Positions 58,291 through 64,000 of a stretch of DNA of 64,000 nucleotides are shown piece by piece. Position numbers and translations under genes: made by a program. The DNA is taken from positions 1-64,000 of the forward strand of contig QBLY01000008.1 of assembly GCA_003241895.1 (NCBI GenBank). The letters run 5' to 3'. This DNA is from Lysobacteraceae bacterium. Its GTDB lineage: Bacteria; Pseudomonadota; Gammaproteobacteria; Xanthomonadales; Xanthomonadaceae. The notes under the pieces are model-generated. The model saw only the letters and a program-made list of their open reading frames with translations, had not been told where the DNA came from and searched no databases. How positions within the stretch are numbered: the first letter of the stretch is position 1; each line of letters opens with the position of its first letter.

Positions 58291-58791
58291 ATGGAAACCC
58301 TCGACGAACTCGATCGCATCCGCGCCCGACATCCGCAGCCGCCCGCGGCTGGCAGCGACGACGAAGCGCAGGCGCTGGCGCGCTTCGCGTCCTTCTTCTC
58401 CAACCTCGCACCGGACCGGGTGCAGGCGCTGCTGGCCCAGACGTATGCCGCTGACGTGTATTTCAACGACACCCTCAAGGCCATCCAGGGGCTGGATGCG
58501 CTGGGCCCCTACCTCAACGATAGCGCCGAAGGCGCCGAAGAGTGCCGCGTGGATGTCCACGAAACCACGCGCACCGCGAACGACGAACACCTGGTGCGCT
58601 GGTCGATGATGATCCGCTTCAAGAAGCTCAAGCGCGGCGTGGACACGTGGTCGATCGGCATGAGCCACCTGCGCTTCGACGCACAGGGGCGCGTGGTCTA
58701 CCAGCAGGACTATTGGAACGCCGCCGACGGCCTGTACCAGCACATCCCGCTGCTGGGCACGGCCATCGCCGCCATCAAACGCCGGCTCTAG
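58291..58791 (+). CDS. NTF2/SnoaL-like protein
   Basis: 166 residues from the ATG at 58291. Contains the NTF2-like pattern ALLAQTYAADVYFNDTLKAIQG...LVRWSMMIRFKKLKRGVDTWSIGMSHLRFDAQGRVVYQQDYWN. Similar fold to 38612-39004 but longer at the N-terminus. Function unknown. Confidence 0.78.
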   Translation: METLDELDRIRARHPQPPAAGSDDEAQALARFASFFSNLAPDRVQALLAQTYAADVYFNDTLKAIQGLDALGPYLNDSAEGAEECRVDVHETTRTANDEHLVRWSMMIRFKKLKRGVDTWSIGMSHLRFDAQGRVVYQQDYWNAADGLYQHIPLLGTAIAAIKRRL

Positions 58792-58810
58792 GCCGGCGCC
58801 TGCGGGGTCG

Positions 58811-59383
58811 TTACTTCTTCGCCACCGGGGCAGCCGGCATCGGCACAGCGATCGCCTTTTCGATGGCCGCCACCAGCTTGGGGTCGTCGGGCGTGGTGCG
58901 ACTGCCGAAGCTGGCGATGACGTTGCCGCTGCGATCCACCAGGTACTTGTGGAAGTTCCAGCCCGGCGCTTCGCCGGTGGCCTTGATCAGGTCGGCGTAG
59001 AGCGGCGTCGGTGTACCGCCGCGCACCTGCACCTTCTCGAACATCGGGAACTTCACGCCGTAGGTGAGCGTGCAGAACTCCTGGATGTCCTCCTCGCTGC
59101 CCGGCTCCTGGCCCATGAAGTCGTTGGACGGGAAGCCCAGCACCGCGAAGCCCTGGTCCTTGTACTTGGCATGCATCGCCTCGAGACCTTCGTACTGCGG
59201 CGTGAAGCCGCACTTGCTGGCGGTGTTCACCACCAGCAGCACCTGGCCGCCGTAGGTATCCTGCAGGTTCACGGTCTGCTTGCCCGCCAGCTGGCGGTAC
59301 TCGTGGTCCAGCAGGCCCTGGTCGGCCAGCGCCGGGGCGGTGGCCAACAGGCCGGCCAGTGCAACGGTTGCCCAAATCTTCAT
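58811..59383 (-). CDS. Exported glutathione peroxidase (Cys type)
   Basis: 190 residues from the ATG at 59383 (MKIWATVALAGLLATAPALA), which gives a clean signal peptide, so the enzyme is periplasmic. The peroxidatic Cys is in NTASKCGFTPQYEGL, where selenium enzymes have Sec; the Trp is in PGWNFHKYLVDRSG. It reduces hydroperoxides, probably using thioredoxin-like donors. It lies 19 bp past the convergent NTF2-like gene. Confidence 0.9.
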   Translation of the reverse strand: MKIWATVALAGLLATAPALADQGLLDHEYRQLAGKQTVNLQDTYGGQVLLVVNTASKCGFTPQYEGLEAMHAKYKDQGFAVLGFPSNDFMGQEPGSEEDIQEFCTLTYGVKFPMFEKVQVRGGTPTPLYADLIKATGEAPGWNFHKYLVDRSGNVIASFGSRTTPDDPKLVAAIEKAIAVPMPAAPVAKK

Positions 59384-59454
59384 TGAATCCACCCTTCGCC
59401 GGCCCAGTGCCGGGTCCATGCCATCAGTTTGGTCCCAAAAGCGTGCACGGGGTG

Positions 59455-59494
59455 TTGACAGGTCTTTTCGTAGTGTTATAGTTACCTACAACAC
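59455..59494 (+). promoter_or_regulatory. Sigma-70 promoter with an operator on its -10, controlling the GntR-ABC operon
   Basis: TTGACA (59455) - 16 bp - TATAGT (59477) is near-consensus. Overlapping the -10 is the palindrome GTGTTATAGTTACCTACAAC... (59473-59494) with half-sites GTGTTATAG and CTACAACAC matching at 8 of 9 positions. A repressor here would block polymerase; the GntR (YtrA-type) protein in the operon is the obvious candidate. Confidence 0.75.
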
Positions 59495-59525
59495 CTATCC
59501 AATACTTCACCAGACCGGAGGCGAC

Positions 59526-59786
59526 ATGTACGCCAAATTGAAAACCAACCTGATCGGACTGGCGGCAGCCCTGAGCTTCGTGGTGGTCGGATTCAGCCTG
59601 GGTGGGCCCCCCAGCGCCGACGTCACCCGCCAGGCCACGGTCCCGGCCCTGGTCCTGGCGGATGGTTCGCCCGCGCTGGCCGCCCAGGACGCGCCCCCGG
59701 CCGCAAGCCGCCGCGGCGCCCTCAAGCGCCATCTGGCCATGCCCTATGTTTCCTTTGCGGCCCTGCTGCCGCGCAGGGAGTCCTGA
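59526..59786 (+). CDS. Small exported/membrane protein leading the GntR-ABC operon
   Basis: 86 residues from the ATG at 59526 with CGGAGG upstream. One N-terminal hydrophobic segment (LIGLAAALSFVVVGFSLGG) then a flexible Ala/Pro-rich region and a basic tail (RRGALKRHLAMPYVSFAALLPRRES). It could be an anchored accessory protein of the ABC system. Not recognised by family. GntR starts 1 bp after its stop. Confidence 0.65.
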   Translation: MYAKLKTNLIGLAAALSFVVVGFSLGGPPSADVTRQATVPALVLADGSPALAAQDAPPAASRRGALKRHLAMPYVSFAALLPRRES

Positions 59787-59787
59787 G

Positions 59788-60156
59788 ATGACCATCACAT
59801 GGAATGACAGCGCGCCCATCTACAGGCAGCTCAAGGACAAGGTGGTGGCGATGATGCTCGACGGCGACCTCAAGCCGGGCGAGGCCCTGCCGTCGGTGCG
59901 GCAGATCGCCGCCGAATACCAGCTCAACCCAATTACCGTCTCCCGCGCCTATCAGGAGCTGGCCGACGAAGAACTCGTGGAAAAAAGAAGGGGACTTGGC
60001 ATGTACGTGAACGAAGGGGCCCGGGAGAAACTGCTGGCGTCAGAGCGCGACCGCTTCCTGAAGGAAGAGTGGCCGCTGGTGATCGAGCGCATCCAGCGCC
60101 TGGGCCTGGACTTCGAGAAGCTGATGCGCAACGCCGACAAGGAGTCCAGCAAATGA
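59788..60156 (+). CDS. GntR-family regulator, YtrA subfamily
   Basis: 122 residues. The winged helix is PIYRQLKDKVVAMMLDGDLKPGEALPSVRQIAAEYQLNPITVSRAYQEL, typical of YtrA; the short C-terminus (REKLLASERDRFLKEEWP) is a dimer helix rather than an effector domain. These regulators repress the ABC genes they travel with and usually respond to envelope stress. Translationally coupled to the ATPase gene (ATGA overlap). Confidence 0.9.
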   Translation: MTITWNDSAPIYRQLKDKVVAMMLDGDLKPGEALPSVRQIAAEYQLNPITVSRAYQELADEELVEKRRGLGMYVNEGAREKLLASERDRFLKEEWPLVIERIQRLGLDFEKLMRNADKESSK

Positions 60157-61010
60157 GCGCCGTCATCTCCGCACGCAACCTGAGCAAGCGCTACGGCAAG
60201 AACGTCGCCGTGGACAATGTCACCTTCGACATCCCCGCCGGCCGCATCGTCGGCCTGATCGGCCCCAACGGCTCGGGCAAGACCACCACCCTCAAGGCCG
60301 CCCTGGGCCTGGTGCCGTTCGAGGGCGAGCTCAAGGTGCTGGGCAAGGACCCGCGCACCCAGCGCGACGAGCTGATGCAGGACGTGTGCTTCATCGCCGA
60401 CGTGGCCGTGCTGCCGCGCTGGCTGAAGGTGAAGGACGCGGTGGACTTCGTGGCCGGCGTGCACCCGCGCTTCGACCGCAAGAAGGCCGAGGCCTACATC
60501 GCCAACACCAAGCTGACACCGGACATGCGCGTCAAGGAAATGTCCAAGGGCATGATCGTGCAGCTTCACCTGGCACTGGTGATGGCGATCGACGCCAAGC
60601 TGCTGGTGCTCGACGAGCCCACGCTGGGCCTGGACATCCTGTACCGCAAGCAGTTCTACCAGAACCTGCTGGAAGACTATTTCGACGAGAACAAGACCAT
60701 CGTCATCACCACCCACCAGGTGGAGGAGATCGAACACATTCTCACCGACCTGATGTTCATCCGCGACGGCCGGATCGTGCTGTCGGCGACGATGGACGAA
60801 GTGGGCGAGCGCTTCACGGAAGTCATGGTGCCGGCCGACAGGGCCGACGCCGCCCGCGCGCTCAAGCCGATCGACGAACGCCAGGTGTTCGGCAAGGCCG
60901 TGATGCTGTTCGACGGCGTGCCGCGCCAGCAGCTGGCCGAATACGGCGAAACCCGCAACCCCGGCATCGCCGACCTGTTCGTCGCCACCATGAAAGGAAC
61001 CTACGCATGA
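60153..61010 (+). CDS. ABC transporter ATP-binding protein
   Basis: 285 residues. Walker A GPNGSGKTTTL, Walker B LLVLDEPTLGLD, H-loop ITTHQVEE. The signature is EMSKGM rather than LSGGQ, as is common in YtrB-type exporters. It pairs with the downstream permease. Starts within the GntR stop and overlaps the permease start by 4 bp. Confidence 0.93.
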   Translation: MSAVISARNLSKRYGKNVAVDNVTFDIPAGRIVGLIGPNGSGKTTTLKAALGLVPFEGELKVLGKDPRTQRDELMQDVCFIADVAVLPRWLKVKDAVDFVAGVHPRFDRKKAEAYIANTKLTPDMRVKEMSKGMIVQLHLALVMAIDAKLLVLDEPTLGLDILYRKQFYQNLLEDYFDENKTIVITTHQVEEIEHILTDLMFIRDGRIVLSATMDEVGERFTEVMVPADRADAARALKPIDERQVFGKAVMLFDGVPRQQLAEYGETRNPGIADLFVATMKGTYA

Positions 61011-61999
61011 ACACCTTCAAATGGCTCCTGAAGCGTGAGTACTGGGAACACCGGGGCGGCTTCTTCTGGGCCCCGCTGATCACCGGCGCGATCTTCATGC
61101 TGCTCACCACGATGGCGGTGATCGCCGGCGAAAGCATGCGGCGTTCTACCGACGATGGCGGCACCATCCTGAAAATGAACGGCGTTGAAATCGGCAAGCT
61201 GACGCAGACGATGAGCCCCGGCGACATCGCCGAGATGGGGTCGGGACTGGACCTGGGCACGCTGCTCGCGTCCACGTGGCCCTTCCTCGTGCTGGCCTTC
61301 GTGGTGTTCTTCTACTGCCTGGGCGCGCTGTTCGACGAACGCAAGGACCGCAGCATCCTGTTCTGGAAGTCCCTGCCCCTGTCGGACGGGCAGACCGTGC
61401 TGTCCAAGGTGTTCAGCGCCCTGGTCATCGCACCGGTTATCGCCACCATCGCAGCCATCGGCACGTCCATGGGCTTCCTGGTGATCCTGAGCGGCTATGC
61501 GCTCTTCCACGGCGGCAACCCGTTGACCCTGATATGGGGCCCGGCCAGCCCGCTCACCGTCGCCTTCAACCTGGCGGCTGCGCTGCCGGTGTTCGCCATG
61601 TGGGCCCTGCCCACGGTGGGCTGGCTGCTGCTGGTGTCGGCGTGGTCGAAGTCCAAGCCCTTCCTCTGGGCGCTGCTGGTGCCGCTGTTCGCCGGCATCC
61701 TGGTGAGCTGGTTCGACGTGATGGAAATGCTGGGCATGAAGGCCTCGTGGTTCTGGACCAATATCGTCGGCCGCATGCTGCTGGGCACCTTCAACGGCAT
61801 CGACATGGTCTACCGCACCGCCAAGGACCCGGCGATGCAGAACTTCAACCCCGACGGTCCGCAGGACGTCGTGGCGCTGTTCTCGGCACAGAACACCTGG
61901 AGCGCGTTCACCCATGTCGACATCTGGGTGGGTGCGGCGGCCGGCGTGGTGATGATCCTGGCCGCGGTGTACTTCCGCCGGACCCGCGACGAAGGCTGA
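61007..61999 (+). CDS. ABC transporter permease
   Basis: 330 residues with about six membrane helices (WAPLITGAIFMLLTTMAVIAG, WPFLVLAFVVFFYCLGALF and others) and ERKDRSILFWKSLPLSDGQTVLSK typical of ABC-2-like permeases of YtrC/DUF3526 type. Export of an unknown substrate, possibly linked to envelope stress. The operon ends at the strong terminator just after. Confidence 0.87.
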   Translation: MNTFKWLLKREYWEHRGGFFWAPLITGAIFMLLTTMAVIAGESMRRSTDDGGTILKMNGVEIGKLTQTMSPGDIAEMGSGLDLGTLLASTWPFLVLAFVVFFYCLGALFDERKDRSILFWKSLPLSDGQTVLSKVFSALVIAPVIATIAAIGTSMGFLVILSGYALFHGGNPLTLIWGPASPLTVAFNLAAALPVFAMWALPTVGWLLLVSAWSKSKPFLWALLVPLFAGILVSWFDVMEMLGMKASWFWTNIVGRMLLGTFNGIDMVYRTAKDPAMQNFNPDGPQDVVALFSAQNTWSAFTHVDIWVGAAAGVVMILAAVYFRRTRDEG

Positions 62000-62011
62000 T
62001 GGATCGGACAC

Positions 62012-62041
62012 GGCAGGAGGCGCAAGCCTCCTGCCTTTTTT
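62012..62041 (+). terminator. Rho-independent terminator of the GntR-ABC operon
   Basis: 10-bp perfect stem GGCAGGAGGC / GCCTCCTGCC with a GCAA tetraloop and six T's; 12 bp after the permease stop. Confidence 0.95.
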
Positions 62042-62058
62042 CAAGAATGGAGCGCCCC

Positions 62059-62684
62059 ATGGCAATCAAATCATTCGCACCGGCACTGCTGGTCCTTGCC
62101 TCACTCATGGTTTCAGCGTGCGGCACGGCCCAGGACAGCACCGGAGAAAAGTCGGGCTGGGCCGGCATTGCCGACAAGGCCCGGGCAGAGGTCCGGAAGG
62201 AAATGGCCACTCAGGACCTGGACATCGGCAAGGAAACGGAAGGCCTGCCGCGTGCCGCCCTGTCGCCCCAGGGCGACTTGGTCATCGGCGGCGAGAAAAT
62301 CGCCATTACGCCGGCACAGCGCGAGCTGCTGCTGAGCTACCGCTCACAGCTTGCCGGCGTCGCCGAGGCCGGCGCCGAGGTGGGCCTGCAGGCGGCGGAG
62401 CTCGCCACCAACGCCATGAAGGAAGCCGCGAAGGCCGCCTTCAGCGGTGACAAGGCGGGCATGGAAGCGCGCATGAAAACTGAGTCCGCCGCCATTGAAC
62501 TGGCAGCACAAGGCCTATGCGACCGGCTTCCGGCCCTGCTGGCGAGCCAGCGCGCCGCCGCCGAGGCGATCCCGGAGTTCCGTCCCTACGCCACCATGGA
62601 CGACAAGGACATCCAGGACTGCAGCGTGGATCGCCAGGTCAACGTGCCCGAAGCCAACGAGGCTGCGGCCGACGGCGCCGGCAA

Positions 62685-62688
<4 letters not shown>
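62059..62688 (+). CDS. Hypothetical lipoprotein
   Basis: 209 residues from the ATG at 62059 (GGAGCG 6 bases upstream; the ATG at 62047 would lose the signal geometry). Type II signal peptide MAIKSFAPALLVLASLMVSACG with lipobox VSAC. The mature part is helical and Ala-rich with two Cys (GLCDRLP, IQDCSVD) that may form a disulfide. Resembles DUF2884/YggN-like lipoproteins only in general form. Its stop codon TAG shares the bases CTAG with the stop of fumC. Confidence 0.72.

Positions 62689-64000
<1,312 letters not shown>

Overview
The window is high-GC, gene-dense bacterial chromosome. Gene content and order point to a gammaproteobacterium of the Lysobacteraceae/Xanthomonadaceae (Lysobacter-like). 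Pointers are a slyX gene ending in the family's PPPHY tail, the 180-kDa-class NAD-glutamate dehydrogenase, a complete kynurenine-to-aminomuconate pathway, an intact metH behind an ArsR-methyltransferase fusion regulator, and a wax-ester-synthase-like acyltransferase. I cannot name the species. No rRNA, tRNA or CRISPR array was seen. Because of the GC content, most long ORFs in the track are antisense or frame shadows; many starts were moved to internal ATG/GTG/TTG codons with a better context.

Layout: (1) 1-13.1 kb, core or near-core: a REC-PAS-GGDEF-EAL protein (cut by the left edge), a Cys-rich exported protein, msrA, a WS/DGAT acyltransferase, a light-repair cluster (CPD photolyase, atypical SDR, Fe-S photolyase), alr, and dnaB carrying a 495-residue intein in its Walker A loop. 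(2) 13.25-22.72 kb, an accessory island of lower GC inserted between dnaB and rplI, genes that are normally neighbours (rpsF-rpsR-rplI-dnaB). It is bracketed by two inverted copies of a structured palindromic repeat. It holds small membrane proteins, a GNAT fragment, a serine hydrolase and a ferric-reductase-like membrane protein divergent from a TetR regulator, a BBE-type FAD oxidase, and a broken integrase interrupted by a truncated IS3-type element. (3) 22.7-28.6 kb, housekeeping: rplI, rpsR, rpsF, iscA, asnS, then small genes, a second atypical SDR, a PilZ protein and nei. (4) 28.7-36.4 kb, kynurenine/3-hydroxyanthranilate catabolism (aminomuconate semialdehyde dehydrogenase, aminomuconate deaminase, HAAO, ACMSD, kynU, kmo) with a beta-carbonic anhydrase and an SbtA-type bicarbonate transporter embedded in the run. 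(5) 36.4-49.5 kb: sbcB, a DUF2461-type gene, an MFS transporter, a lipoprotein gene bracketed by further repeat copies, a 5'-nucleotidase, nadK, gdh and an acyl-CoA dehydrogenase. (6) 49.6-64 kb: the putative methionine-cycle regulator with metH, a DUF2058 gene with a tandem repeat, slyX, ugd, an FKBP lipoprotein, a glutathione peroxidase, a GntR(YtrA)-ABC operon with a clear promoter/operator and terminator, and fumC (cut by the right edge).

Most interesting: a 240-290 bp composite palindromic repeat (three full copies and one partial). Its long stem arms differ in sequence between copies yet stay self-complementary within each copy. The copies bracket two accessory segments in the same inverted geometry. 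Also notable are the dnaB intein with an embedded Xre-like helix-turn-helix, the inorganic-carbon genes inside the kynurenine operon, the paired CPD and Fe-S photolyases, and two SDR proteins lacking the catalytic Tyr.
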